This document shows positions 1-8,900 of a stretch of DNA of 64,000 nucleotides, piece by piece. Position numbers and translations under genes: made by a program. Position 1 is the first letter of the stretch. Each line of letters begins with the position of its first letter. The stretch is from Streptomyces malachitofuscus (GTDB lineage Bacteria > Actinomycetota > Actinomycetes > Streptomycetales > Streptomycetaceae): the NCBI RefSeq assembly GCF_014650055.1, contig NZ_BMUF01000001.1, forward strand, positions 124,001-188,000. Reading direction: 5' to 3'. The notes under the pieces are model-generated. The model worked only from the letters and a program-made list of their open reading frames with translations. It made no database searches and was not told the origin of the DNA.

Positions 1-1681
1 GCGCCTGCGCCTCGCTGATGTCGGCGAGCACCGAGACGGCGGCGGGAGTGAAGTCGAAGCCCGGGAACAGCCCGGTGAGCCGGAACAGGGCGCGGTCGTC
101 CGGGGCCATGGCGTCGTACGACAGGGCGATGGCCGTGGACACGGCGGAGGCGGTGTCGCCGTCGACGGACAGGGCGGCGAGGCGGCCGCGGCGCAGACTG
201 TCCACGTACGCCCCGGTCATGCCGCCCGGCGCGCCGGCCAGGTTGGCGGCGGCGATCCGCAGCGCGAGCGGCAGGTACGAGCACAGGGCGGCCACCTCGC
301 GCACCACCTCGGGTTCGATCGCCACCCCCGCCTGCCGCATCATGCCGGTGACCAGATCGGCCGACTCGCGCGGGCCGAGCGTGCCCACGCCGATCACCTG
401 GGCGCCGTGCGTGACCGCGAGGGAGCGCAACTGCCGCCTGCTGGTGATCAGCACGGAGCACCCCGCGTCCCCCGGGACGAGGGGGAGCACCTGGTCGACG
501 TCCGCCGCGTTGTCCAGCACCACCAGGACGTTCTTGCCGGTCAGCTTGGACCGGTAGAGGTTCGCCTGCTCCACCGGGTCGACGGGGATACGGTTCGCGG
601 GGACGCCCAGACTGCGCAGGAACTGCGAGAGCACCTGGTCGGGCGGGATCGGCGCGTCCGCCCCGGCCCGCTCGTAGCCGTGCAGGTTGACGTACAGCTG
701 GCCGTCCGGGAAGGCGTCGCGCACCCGCCTGCCGAGCCACACCGCCAGCGCCGTCTTGCCGACGCCGGGCGGCCCGGAGAGCACCACCACGGGCACTCCG
801 GTGCGGTCCGGCGCGGGCGGCAGAAGTGCCTCGACCCGCCCGACGATGTCCTCCCGGCCGACGAACCCGAGGGACAGCGGCGGGAGTTGCGCCGGGACGG
901 TGACGGCTCCCTCGGTGCCGGGGCGCGCGCCGTCCGGGGCGGCGAGGGCCGGGTCGGACTCCAGGATGCCGGTGTGCAGGGTGCGCAGCCGGTCGCCGGG
1001 CTCGATGCCGAGGTGCTCGACCAGCTCGCGGCGCGCCTGCTGGTAGACGTCCAGCGCCTCCGCCTGCCGCCCCGAGCGGTACAGGGCGAGCATCAGCAGG
1101 CTCCAGAAGTTCTCCCGCAGCGGGTTGTCCATCGCGGCGGTGCGCAGTTCCTTGACCAGCTGGGCGTGTCTGCCGAGCTGGAGTTCCGTCTCGAAGTACG
1201 CCTCCAGCGCGCCGAGTCGCTCGTCCTCGAGCGCCGGTGACTCGTCGCGGCGCAGCGCGTCCGAGGGGACGTCCGCGAGCGGCGCGCCGCGCCAGCAGTT
1301 CAGTGCCTCGGCCAGCAGCCGCGCCCGCTCCTCCGGTGCCCCGGTCCGCCGGGCCCGGCGCATCAGGGAACGGAACCGGGTCAGGTCCAGCTCCTCCTCG
1401 GCCACATTGATCCGGTAGCCGCCGGCGGCGGTCTCCACCAGGTCGGTGTCGCCGAGCTGCATGCGCAGGCGGCGGACGTACGTGTGCAGTGTCGCGCGTG
1501 GGTTGGACGGCTTGCGCTCGTCCCAGAGCCAGTCGGCGAGACGGTCGTTGTCGACGACGGAACCGGACCGCAGCAGCAGTGCGGCCAGCAGGACGCGCAG
1601 TTTTCCGGAATCTATTGCCCTTTCTTTACCGGATACGGTTGTGGTCAGCGTTCCGAGAATGCCGAATTCATTCGGTGTCAC
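1..1681 (-). CDS. SARP (AfsR-like) pathway regulator, 3' end beyond window
   Basis: The minus strand encodes at least 560 residues without a stop. The first ~90 residues form an OmpR-type winged helix (RLADWLWDERKPSNPRATLH region). A bacterial transcriptional activation domain follows to about residue 240 (RENFWSLLMLALYRSG, EALDVYQQARRELVEHLG). An NB-ARC ATPase then carries Walker A GPPGVGKTAL and Walker B NVLVVLDNA, and continues to the window edge. This order is that of large AfsR/SARP activators of antibiotic clusters. A GTG at 1681 is preceded by GGGGGAAGG at good spacing, so I chose it. The gene is transcribed away from the cluster and is the likely activator of the AfsA/KAS operon. Family assignment is firm; the target is inferred. 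Confidence 0.93.
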   Translation of the reverse strand, partial: MTPNEFGILGTLTTTVSGKERAIDSGKLRVLLAALLLRSGSVVDNDRLADWLWDERKPSNPRATLHTYVRRLRMQLGDTDLVETAAGGYRINVAEEELDLTRFRSLMRRARRTGAPEERARLLAEALNCWRGAPLADVPSDALRRDESPALEDERLGALEAYFETELQLGRHAQLVKELRTAAMDNPLRENFWSLLMLALYRSGRQAEALDVYQQARRELVEHLGIEPGDRLRTLHTGILESDPALAAPDGARPGTEGAVTVPAQLPPLSLGFVGREDIVGRVEALLPPAPDRTGVPVVVLSGPPGVGKTALAVWLGRRVRDAFPDGQLYVNLHGYERAGADAPIPPDQVLSQFLRSLGVPANRIPVDPVEQANLYRSKLTGKNVLVVLDNAADVDQVLPLVPGDAGCSVLITSRRQLRSLAVTHGAQVIGVGTLGPRESADLVTGMMRQAGVAIEPEVVREVAALCSYLPLALRIAAANLAGAPGGMTGAYVDSLRRGRLAALSVDGDTASAVSTAIALSYDAMAPDDRALFRLTGLFPGFDFTPAAVSVLADISEAQA

Positions 1682-1862
1682 GCTTTTCTTGCCTTCCCCC
1701 GTAGGCGTGTGCACAGCACAGCGGGCTGTGCGGATGCCACCTTAAAGGACGCCAACGGGGCGGTGACGGATGCACGTTGTTCGAAAAGTCACACGGGCGC
1801 GGCCGGTTCTTCTTCTTACTTCTTCAACGAATTCGGGTGCTCCAGGCAAGGAATCCACCCGC

Positions 1863-2060
1863 TCATCCCGTGCCGATGAACCGGGACAGCGCTGTCGTCA
1901 ACGGGTCGGCCGACGCCGTGCCGGCGAGACGGCCCACCGGACGCGGACTGCGCAGCGCGCGCAGGAACTGCGTCCGCGCCTCCGCGGCGCCCGGCGTCGC
2001 CGTCCGTGCTCTCGGTCCGGCGTGCGCGGGGGCGACAGGGGCCGGCGGGTGACGACGCAT
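1863..2060 (-). CDS. small proline/arginine-rich ORF behind a strong RBS
   Basis: This is a 65-residue ORF starting at ATG 2060, only 15 nt after the alpha/beta hydrolase stop on the same strand. GAAGGAG sits six bases before the ATG, a near-perfect ribosome binding site. The N-terminal half is rich in Pro, Ala and Arg. The C-terminal half (SADPLTTALSRFIGTG) could form an amphipathic helix. There is no cysteine, so lanthionine or thiopeptide chemistry is unlikely. I recognise no family. It could be a small accessory peptide of the cluster, a precursor peptide, or a non-functional reading frame with a fortuitous RBS. A GTG immediately before the ATG is an alternative start. Confidence 0.5.
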   Translation of the reverse strand: MRRHPPAPVAPAHAGPRARTATPGAAEARTQFLRALRSPRPVGRLAGTASADPLTTALSRFIGTG

Positions 2061-2075
2061 CACGGTCTCCTTCGG

Positions 2076-2948
2076 TCAGCGGTCGGATCGGCTGCGGCGG
2101 AGGTGGTCGACGATCAGCGCGCACATCGTCGACGACCAGTGTGGAGGGAAGATGTGCCCCATGCCCGCCATCCGCCACAGACGGGCCCGGGGGATCACCC
2201 GGCGCAGCTCCTCACCGTGCTCCGGCGGGAACACCGGGTCCTGCTCGCCGTGCACCACGAGCGTCGGTACGTCGAGGGCGGGGAGCCGGCCGGTCAGCGG
2301 GGGCGTGCGGTCCAGGGCGGTCAGATGGCGCCCCGACGTGTCGGGATCCGACCCGCGGGCGCCGACCCGGCGCACCAGGTCCGCCCAGTAGGCGTGGTCG
2401 AACGGCACCGCGGGCCCCACCAGCACCCGCCAGCCGTCGACCGCGGCGGCCAGGGACTCCTCCGGGCCGCGCGGCGGCGACTCCGTGAGCCGGGCGACCC
2501 GCTCCAGCATCGGCCGGCGTGGACCGGGCAGCCCCGTGCGCGGCGGCCGCCGCACATCGCCGTTGGCGTCCGGCGAACTCGACAGCAGCACCAGCGACCG
2601 CACGAGCTCGCGCCGCTCCAGCGCGAGCAGCTGCGCCACCATGCCCCCGAAGGACTGCCCCACCACGTGCGCCGCGTCCAGCCCCAGCCCGGTGATCACC
2701 TCGGCGGCGTCCGACGCGGGGACCGACAGGTCGTACTCCTCCGGGGACTTGTCCGAGCGGCCGGTGTCCCGGTGGTCGTAGCGCACCACGAAGAACCCCT
2801 GGGCGGCGAGCCGGCGGCACAGTTCGTCGGGCCATACGATGCCGGGCGCCGTTCCGCCCATCACCAGCAGCACGGCCGGATCGCGGCGGCTGCCGAACGT
2901 CTCCGCCCACAGCCGCAGACCGTCCCGGGTCGTGATTGACGTCTCCAC
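2076..2948 (-). CDS. alpha/beta hydrolase (RdmC/esterase-like)
   Basis: A 290-residue alpha/beta hydrolase. The oxyanion region is LLVMGGTAPG, the nucleophile elbow is GQSFGG (Ser99), the acid is in HGEQDPVFPPEH and the catalytic His is in GMGHIFPP. The closest type I recognise is the RdmC-like esterase group found in polyketide clusters, where such enzymes remove methyl esters or open lactones. It is divergent from the isochorismatase-like gene across 63 bp and is followed by the small ORF at 2060. It probably belongs to the cluster as a tailoring or resistance hydrolase. The substrate cannot be told from sequence. Confidence 0.88.
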   Translation of the reverse strand: METSITTRDGLRLWAETFGSRRDPAVLLVMGGTAPGIVWPDELCRRLAAQGFFVVRYDHRDTGRSDKSPEEYDLSVPASDAAEVITGLGLDAAHVVGQSFGGMVAQLLALERRELVRSLVLLSSSPDANGDVRRPPRTGLPGPRRPMLERVARLTESPPRGPEESLAAAVDGWRVLVGPAVPFDHAYWADLVRRVGARGSDPDTSGRHLTALDRTPPLTGRLPALDVPTLVVHGEQDPVFPPEHGEELRRVIPRARLWRMAGMGHIFPPHWSSTMCALIVDHLRRSRSDR

Positions 2949-3011
2949 CGGTCTGTTTTGTCCCCTTGGTAATGTGCCACGGACCGCTGATCAACGTCCC
3001 TGGGGGAATCA

Positions 3012-3545
3012 ATGACCCATGCCCGTACGGCACTTGTTCTGATCGATCTGCAACGGTGGATCGTCGACATGCCGTGGCGGCCCGTCGGCGGCGACACCGT
3101 CGTCGAGGCGTGCGGCAGGCTCCGCGACCACTTCACGGACCACGATGCCTCGACCGTCGTCCTCGTCCGGTACGTACGCGCCGACGGTGCGGACGGCGGT
3201 GTTTCCGCCGCCCCCAACCAGCTGGTCCCCCGCTGCGCGCCGCGCAACGGCGACCACCTGGTGACCAAGAGCGGCCTGGACGCCTTCGAAGGCACCGAAC
3301 TCGCCGAAGTGCTGCGCCGCGAGCAGGTCACCGAAGTGGTGATCGCCGGACTGTCCACCGCGCACGGAGTCGCCGCGACGGCCGCGACCGCGCTGCGGCT
3401 GGGCTACGACGTGGTGGTCGCCGAGGACGCCACCGCGAGCGTCGACGAGGCCCAGCACCGCGAGGCCCTCGGCCGGCTCACCGCGCTCGGCGCGCGCACC
3501 GCCGAGGTCGCGGACCTCACGGCCGCGCGGGCCGCCGGGGAGTGA
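3012..3545 (+). CDS. isochorismatase-fold hydrolase lacking the nucleophilic Cys
   Basis: A 177-residue isochorismatase-fold protein. The catalytic Asp is in LVLIDLQ and the Lys in HLVTKSGLDAF. The segment that holds the nucleophilic Cys in nicotinamidase/amidase relatives reads GLSTAHGV here, with Gly in its place. PhzD- and EntB-type isochorismatases also lack this Cys (GVYAH-G), so vinyl-ether hydrolysis remains possible and cysteine amidase chemistry does not. It is the only plus-strand gene in the cluster. It is convergent with the PPOX gene 16 bp away and shares a divergent promoter region with the hydrolase at 2948. Confidence 0.85.
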   Translation: MTHARTALVLIDLQRWIVDMPWRPVGGDTVVEACGRLRDHFTDHDASTVVLVRYVRADGADGGVSAAPNQLVPRCAPRNGDHLVTKSGLDAFEGTELAEVLRREQVTEVVIAGLSTAHGVAATAATALRLGYDVVVAEDATASVDEAQHREALGRLTALGARTAEVADLTAARAAGE

Positions 3546-3561
3546 CCCGGCGGCCGCCCGC

Positions 3562-3951
3562 TCACTGGCAGCTGACCGCCGTCGGCTTCACCACGTACAC
3601 GATGCGGTGCTCCGCGTCCGGCGGCGGACCGTCCAGCTTCATGCCGTACCGCTCGGCGAGCTGCGCGAAGAACTCGGCCGAGGAGTCGTCGTCGATGCGC
3701 ACCACCTCACCGCGGATCTCCAGATAGCGGTAGGGCTGCTCCGGGTCGTTGACCGACACCGCGACCTTCGGGTTCGCCGTGATGTTCTTGTACTTGTAGC
3801 GGACCGTCGTGTTGGTGAAGCGGATGAACTCGCCGTCCCAGGAGAACCACATCGGATTCACCTGGGGTCCGCCGGCCGGGCGGATCGTGGCCAGATGGCC
3901 GAAGAGCGGCCGCTCCAGCAGATCCCGGTGGCTGTCCGGAATGAGACTCAT
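3562..3951 (-). CDS. PPOX-class flavin/F420-dependent split-barrel oxidoreductase
   Basis: A 129-residue split beta-barrel protein of the pyridoxamine-phosphate-oxidase-like group. The N-terminal part (FGHLATIRPAGGPQVNPMWF) and the strand RYKYKNITANPKVAVSV are typical of F420-dependent FDOR-B members. It would reduce or oxidise a conjugated substrate using F420 or FMN. The ATG at 3951 overlaps the FAD monooxygenase stop by four bases (ATGA), so it is the last gene of the minus-strand operon and translationally coupled. Cofactor choice between F420 and flavin is not settled by sequence alone. Confidence 0.85.
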   Translation of the reverse strand: MSLIPDSHRDLLERPLFGHLATIRPAGGPQVNPMWFSWDGEFIRFTNTTVRYKYKNITANPKVAVSVNDPEQPYRYLEIRGEVVRIDDDSSAEFFAQLAERYGMKLDGPPPDAEHRIVYVVKPTAVSCQ

Positions 3952-5465
3952 GCGGTGTGTGCCTTCGCTTTCTTCTCGCGTGATTCCTGCCCGGCCCCGA
4001 GCAGGGGCCGGAACAGGCCGGTCAGTCGTGCCCGCATGGCGCGGGCGTCCCTGGCAATCGTGTCCACATGGCCGTCCGGCCGAACCAGGATCAGCGCCGG
4101 GCGGCCCCGCCGCGCCTCGGTGCGGACGTCGAGCACCTCCCCCAGCCGGTCCGCGCACCACCCCGTCAGCTCCCGCGCGGACCGGTCCGGCGCACCGGTG
4201 ACGACCAGCGTGTGCCGCAGGTCGTCGAGTTCGCCGCGCAGCCGCCGCGGTGCCAGCGCGCCCGGGACGAAGCCCGCCGCCCTGCCGCCACCCGTCGTAC
4301 CGGTCCGGTACCGGGTCCGCAGACCGGCCAGCCAGGGGATGTAGGCCAGGTCGAACAGGCGCAGCCCGGAGGCGAGCCGCAGCGCGTTGTCCCGCAGGGC
4401 GACCTGGTGCGGCTTGCGCAGCAGCCACAGCCGGGTCTGCACATCGGCCTGGCGCACCACCGCGCGCGCCACCTCCCCGCGCTCGCTCACATAGGTGTCG
4501 AGCAGCGGCTCCTCCACCCGGCCGTGCCAGACGAGGGCCAGCTTCCACGCCAGGTTGTGGGCGTCGTTCATCCCGGTGTTGAGACCCTGGCCGCCCGCCG
4601 GACTGTGGATGTGCGCGGCGTCCCCGATCAGGAACGCCCGGTCCACCCGGGTCGTCTCGGCGTGCCGGGCGTGCACGTTGAAGACGCTGATCCAGTCAGG
4701 GTCGCTCAGCCGGATGCCGCCCGGCCCCCGCTCGTCGACCAGCCGCTGCACCGCCGCCAGGTCGATGTCGTCCTGCGACACCCCCTGGGGCGCCGAGGTG
4801 AACACCCGCCAGCGCCCGTCGGGCAGTCCGCAGGCCACCAGGATGCCCCGCGGCGAACAGAAGTAGTGCGTCATCCGGTGGTCGAACGCGGTGTCGACCC
4901 GCACATCGGCCACCACGAACCGCAGTTCGTACGTGGAGCCCTCGAAGCCGACGCCCAGCCGGGCGCGGACGGTGCTGCTCGCCCCGTCCGCCCCCACCAG
5001 GTACGCGAACTCCTCCTCGTGCTCGCTGCCGTCGGGGCCGCGCAGCCTCGCCCGCACCCGGTCGCCGAGCTGCTCGAAGGAGAGCATCTCGGTCGACCAC
5101 TCCACGGTGCCGCCGACCCGCACGAGGTTGGCGCGCAGGACCGCCTCGATGTCCGGCTGCGGGCAGATCAGCGGCCGGGTCGCGGCCCGGTAGCGCAGAT
5201 CGGCGATGACCTTGCCGTCGGAGTAGTACCGCATCTGCGACTGGGGCAGCGCGCGGGCGGCGAGCAGGTCCCGGCCGCCGACCCGGTGGATCAGCTCGAC
5301 CGTTCGCGGCCACAGGCCCAGCGCCTTCGACAGCGTGCTCGGCCCGTCGGCCCGGTCCACACAGCGGACGGGGACACCCCGCCGCAGCAGTTCCGTCGCC
5401 GCGGTCAGCCCCGCCGGGCCCGCGCCGGTGACCAGGACCGGCAGCGCCTGAGCCGCGCCGCTCAT
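3948..5465 (-). CDS. FAD-dependent aromatic monooxygenase (PheA/TfdB family)
   Basis: A 505-residue group A flavoprotein hydroxylase. The dinucleotide fold is VTGAGPAGLTAATELL, the DG motif lies in YLVGADGASSTVRARLG, and the FAD ribityl motif is GDAAHIHSPAGGQGLN. The C-terminal ~120 residues resemble the thioredoxin-like tail of PgaE/RdmE-type polyketide hydroxylases. It would hydroxylate or oxidatively rearrange the cluster product with NAD(P)H and O2. It overlaps the MFS stop by four bases and the PPOX start by four bases, so all three are co-translated. Confidence 0.92.
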   Translation of the reverse strand: MSGAAQALPVLVTGAGPAGLTAATELLRRGVPVRCVDRADGPSTLSKALGLWPRTVELIHRVGGRDLLAARALPQSQMRYYSDGKVIADLRYRAATRPLICPQPDIEAVLRANLVRVGGTVEWSTEMLSFEQLGDRVRARLRGPDGSEHEEEFAYLVGADGASSTVRARLGVGFEGSTYELRFVVADVRVDTAFDHRMTHYFCSPRGILVACGLPDGRWRVFTSAPQGVSQDDIDLAAVQRLVDERGPGGIRLSDPDWISVFNVHARHAETTRVDRAFLIGDAAHIHSPAGGQGLNTGMNDAHNLAWKLALVWHGRVEEPLLDTYVSERGEVARAVVRQADVQTRLWLLRKPHQVALRDNALRLASGLRLFDLAYIPWLAGLRTRYRTGTTGGGRAAGFVPGALAPRRLRGELDDLRHTLVVTGAPDRSARELTGWCADRLGEVLDVRTEARRGRPALILVRPDGHVDTIARDARAMRARLTGLFRPLLGAGQESREKKAKAHTA

Positions 5466-7030
5466 ACGGCCGCCTCCTCGACGGCCGGCTCGGCGGGCGC
5501 CGCCTGCGGGGCGCGCTCGCGCAGCATCACGCCCACCAGGACGGCGCTTGCGGCGCAGATCGCGACGACCACCCAGAGCACCACGTGCATGCCGTCGGTG
5601 TAGCCGCCGGTCAGCAGACCCTCGACGTCGGAGCGGGTGGCATCCGCGACGGAACCCGCCGCGCCGGCCAGATCGCCGCCGACCACCCGGTCCGCCAGCG
5701 CGCCCGCGTCCGCGCCCTCGGCGCCGGCTACCCCCGGCAGGCCGTCGGCGATGCCCGAACGCGTCGCGTTCAGCAGGACGGCGCTCATCACGGCGATGGC
5801 GAACGCCTCACCGGCCAGCCGCATCGTGTTGAACATCCCCGCGGCGGCACCCGCCTGGGCGGGCTCCACGGACGTGATCGCCACACCGTCGACCAGACCG
5901 GCCGTCATGCCCATCGAGACACCGAGCAGCAGCAGCGGGCCGGCCAGCGCGGCCACCGACACGTCCGGGGCGATCAGGGTGAGCCAGGCGGCGCCCACCG
6001 CCGCGACCACCAGGCTCGCGGTGAGCACCAGCCGGGTCGACACACCGTTCTTGACCAGCCTGCTCACCAGGATCGGCACGACCAGGACGGGCAGCGTGAG
6101 CAGCATCATCGTCGCCCCGGAGGCGTTGGTGCTCATCCCGGCGGCGCCGGTGAAGTACGTGGGCAGCAGCACCAGCAGGCACACGAAGCTGAACGACAGC
6201 GCGACGGGCACCAGCGACACGGCCATGAAGCGTCCCTGGCCCAGCAGGGACAGCTGGAACATCGGCTGTCGCTGGCGCAGTTCGGCGACCGCGAACAGCG
6301 CCATCAGCACCGCCGACACGGCGAACAGCGACAGCGTCGTCCCGCCGGTCCAGCCCTTCTGGGGGCCCTGGACGATGGCGTACATCAGACAGAACAGGGA
6401 CAGCGTGAACGTCGTGGTGCCGGCCCAGTCGACCTTGGTCGCCGCCGGGTTCCTGGACTCCGGCAGCAGCGGCACGGCGATCAGCACGAGCACCGCGACG
6501 ACCAGGTGCGACAGGAACACCGCCCGCCAGCCGAAGGCGTTGACCAGCAGACCCGCGGTCGACGGGCCGAGCGCCAGACCGGCACCGGCCGAGGAGCCGA
6601 GGACCGCGAAGGCGCGGGCCTGCGCGGCGCCCTCGAACGACGTGGCGAGCATGGCGGCACCGGACGTCATCACCGCGGCCGCACCGAGCCCGGCGAGCGC
6701 ACGGGCCACGTCCAGGACGACGATGTCCGACGTCACCGCACTGACCAGGCTGGACACGGCGAACAGAACGGTGCCCGCACCGAACATCCGCCGGCGGCCC
6801 AGGATGTCGGCCAGGGAGCCGCAGCCCAGCATGAAGCAGGCGAAGGCGAGGTTGTATGCGTTGACCACCCACTGCAGCGGGGCGAGCCCCACGTCGAGTT
6901 CGGAGCTGATGTCCGGCAGCGCGACGGACGTACCGGTCAGCGAGGCGGGCAGGACGAGTACGGCGAGACACACCGCGGTGAGAGTCAGTGCCGGATTGCC
7001 CCGGGCGGTACCCGGACGGGCCGTGCTCAT
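5462..7030 (-). CDS. DHA2-family MFS drug exporter
   Basis: A 522-residue major facilitator protein with about 14 hydrophobic segments. Motif A-like GSLADILGRRRMFGAG follows the second helix, and the motif C region has GSSAGAGLALGPSTAG. This is the EmrB/QacA drug:proton antiporter pattern, common as self-resistance or product export in actinomycete clusters. It starts 52 bp after the ketosynthase-like gene and overlaps the monooxygenase start by four bases. It most likely exports the cluster product. Confidence 0.93.
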   Translation of the reverse strand: MSTARPGTARGNPALTLTAVCLAVLVLPASLTGTSVALPDISSELDVGLAPLQWVVNAYNLAFACFMLGCGSLADILGRRRMFGAGTVLFAVSSLVSAVTSDIVVLDVARALAGLGAAAVMTSGAAMLATSFEGAAQARAFAVLGSSAGAGLALGPSTAGLLVNAFGWRAVFLSHLVVAVLVLIAVPLLPESRNPAATKVDWAGTTTFTLSLFCLMYAIVQGPQKGWTGGTTLSLFAVSAVLMALFAVAELRQRQPMFQLSLLGQGRFMAVSLVPVALSFSFVCLLVLLPTYFTGAAGMSTNASGATMMLLTLPVLVVPILVSRLVKNGVSTRLVLTASLVVAAVGAAWLTLIAPDVSVAALAGPLLLLGVSMGMTAGLVDGVAITSVEPAQAGAAAGMFNTMRLAGEAFAIAVMSAVLLNATRSGIADGLPGVAGAEGADAGALADRVVGGDLAGAAGSVADATRSDVEGLLTGGYTDGMHVVLWVVVAICAASAVLVGVMLRERAPQAAPAEPAVEEAAV

Positions 7031-7082
7031 GAGAAGTCCCTTTCAGGGGGTGTGGATTGAGCTGTCATGGACGTGAGGGGGG

Positions 7083-8120
7083 TCAGCGGGCGGGCCGGGC
7101 GACGACCGCGCAGGTGAAGCCGAAGCCGCCGCCCGCCGACACGGCGAGGGCGATCTCGCCCGGCGCGAGCAGCTCCTGCTCCCGCACGGCCGCGAGATTG
7201 GCCGTCATGTCACCGGCGCCCAAGTGGCCGGTGCGCTCGCCCAGTTCCACGATGTGCGCCTTGGTCAGGCCCTCCACCGCGGGGTGGTAGGTCTCGTGGC
7301 GGACCTTGCGACCGACCCTGGGCAGGGCGAGGAGGCGGATCCGCGGGTCGTCCGGAGCGATGCCGGCCTCCTCCAGGGCGGTGGTGACGATGGACCGCAG
7401 GGCGGTGTGGACCTCGCGGTAGAAGCCGTCCAGGCCGGTGTCGGTGATGTACGCCTTCTTGGTGCGCCGGACGTCGATCCGGTCGCTGATCCACTGGGTC
7501 GCGGGGGTGAACTCGTCCCGCCCGCGGTGCAGTCCCTCGGCCGAGGAGACCGCGGCGCTCGACAGCCCGAGCAGCGTGAACTCGTCGGCGTCGTCGTCGC
7601 GTTCGTGCAGCAGCAGGGCGGTGGCGCCGTCGCCGTAGAACACGCCGTAGTCGCCCGCCCAGCGGTCGAACCCCTCGTCGGGGAAGCGGTCGCCGGTGGT
7701 GACCAGCGCGGAGCCGGTGGACGGGTCGGCCAGCAGCCGGGCCGCGGCCGCCTCGAGGGCGGTGCCGCCGCCGTTGCACATGACCTGGATGCCCAGCGGA
7801 ACCCCGCGCGTCGCGCCCACGAGATGCGCCACGTAGTGCGCGGGCGACCAGAAGTCGTGACCCTGGTGGTGGATCCAGGCGTGCGTGGTGAAGCCGAGGT
7901 CCGCTCCGTCCCAGCCGGCCGTGGCGAGCGCCTCGTGGGCCGCCGCCACCGCCATGTCCGGCGCCGAGATCCGCTCGGCGACGGGAACCTCGACGACGCC
8001 GGTGTTGTGCAGGTCCTCCTCGCTGATCCTGCCCTGCGCGAGGGCGTCCTGGGCGGTCGCGACGGTCCGGGGCAGCCAGGCCGTCACGGCCCGTATGCCC
8101 AGCCCATTACCGAGTCGCAT
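7083..8120 (-). CDS. CerJ/DpsC-like ketosynthase III-fold acyltransferase
   Basis: A 345-residue thiolase-fold protein. The active-site Cys is Cys115 in IQVMCNGGGTAL. In the stretch that normally carries the KAS III Asn (GNT motif), it has HLGAGDMTANL, with Asp in place of Asn. The Cys-His-Asp triad is that of CerJ-like enzymes, which transfer an acyl group to an acceptor and do not make a C-C bond. The His is probably in KVRHETYH. It overlaps the HAD gene by 14 bp. A role in attaching or selecting an acyl group is inferred. The second KAS III in the operon (11444-12463) keeps the classical Asn. Confidence 0.82.
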   Translation of the reverse strand: MRLGNGLGIRAVTAWLPRTVATAQDALAQGRISEEDLHNTGVVEVPVAERISAPDMAVAAAHEALATAGWDGADLGFTTHAWIHHQGHDFWSPAHYVAHLVGATRGVPLGIQVMCNGGGTALEAAAARLLADPSTGSALVTTGDRFPDEGFDRWAGDYGVFYGDGATALLLHERDDDADEFTLLGLSSAAVSSAEGLHRGRDEFTPATQWISDRIDVRRTKKAYITDTGLDGFYREVHTALRSIVTTALEEAGIAPDDPRIRLLALPRVGRKVRHETYHPAVEGLTKAHIVELGERTGHLGAGDMTANLAAVREQELLAPGEIALAVSAGGGFGFTCAVVARPAR

Positions 8121-8898
8121 CGTTGAGTTCCTCCGTGGTCGCAGGGAGCGGGACGGACACCGGATCCGCAGCCGCGGTCCCCTGTGCTGCGGCTGCGGAC
8201 CCGGCGGCTGCGGGAAATCTCGTCCAGCCGAGACGGCCGGCGTGCTCGGCCAGCACCGGGTCGTCGCCGACGACCCCGGCCCGGCCCGTACAGGTCAGCA
8301 GCGGCAGGTCCGAGGCGTGGTCGCCGTACGCGGCGCAGTCCTCGGGGCGGGCGTCCCACCGGTGCATCAGCGCCCGGGCGGCCGTGGCCTTGCCCTCGCC
8401 GATCACGGTGCTGAGCACCTCTCCCGTGTAGCGGCCCGCCGCCGTCCCCGGCTCGCTGCACAGGACGTGATCCGCGCCGAGGTGCTCCGCGACCGGGTCG
8501 AGGCAGGCCCGGAAGGAGCCCGACACCAGGGCGATCCGGAACCCGTCGCCCTTCAGCCGGTCCAGTTCGGCCACCACCGACGGATGGAAGAACCCGGCGC
8601 GCCGCCGCTCACGGGCGAACCAGCGCCGCCCGCTCGCGGCGACCGCCGCCACCTCCATATCGGCGTACGCGCGGTAGTAGGCCCGGTTGGTCTCCTCACG
8701 CGGCACCCCGGCGCGCGCGGCCCGCGTCAGCGCGCCCGCGGCCTCCCGGTACCGGTCGGGGTCGGCGAGGTGGAACTTCAGGAAGGAGAACATGCTCTTG
8801 ACGGCGATGAGCGTCTCGTCGACGTCGAAGAACGCGATGCGCGTCCGGGAGGCGGCAGGGTGCGTCCGCGGGGCGGCGGGGTGCGGGTGCGTGCCCAT
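8107..8898 (-). CDS. HAD-IB family phosphatase
   Basis: A 263-residue haloacid dehalogenase phosphatase. Motif I is FFDVDETLI, motif II is ALVSGSF, and motifs III/IV include the Lys in EGKATAARAL and YGDHASDLPLL. This is the SerB-like IB subgroup, which hydrolyses small phosphorylated metabolites. In methylenomycin furan biosynthesis a HAD phosphatase acts after an AfsA-like enzyme. Its presence in the same operon as an AfsA-like gene suggests it dephosphorylates the condensation product. The ATG at 8898 lies two bases after the upstream AKR stop. The N-terminus has a low-complexity HPAA/RTHPAAS segment before the domain. Confidence 0.88.
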   Translation of the reverse strand: MGTHPHPAAPRTHPAASRTRIAFFDVDETLIAVKSMFSFLKFHLADPDRYREAAGALTRAARAGVPREETNRAYYRAYADMEVAAVAASGRRWFARERRRAGFFHPSVVAELDRLKGDGFRIALVSGSFRACLDPVAEHLGADHVLCSEPGTAAGRYTGEVLSTVIGEGKATAARALMHRWDARPEDCAAYGDHASDLPLLTCTGRAGVVGDDPVLAEHAGRLGWTRFPAAAGSAAAAQGTAAADPVSVPLPATTEELNDATR

Positions 8899-8900
8899 GG

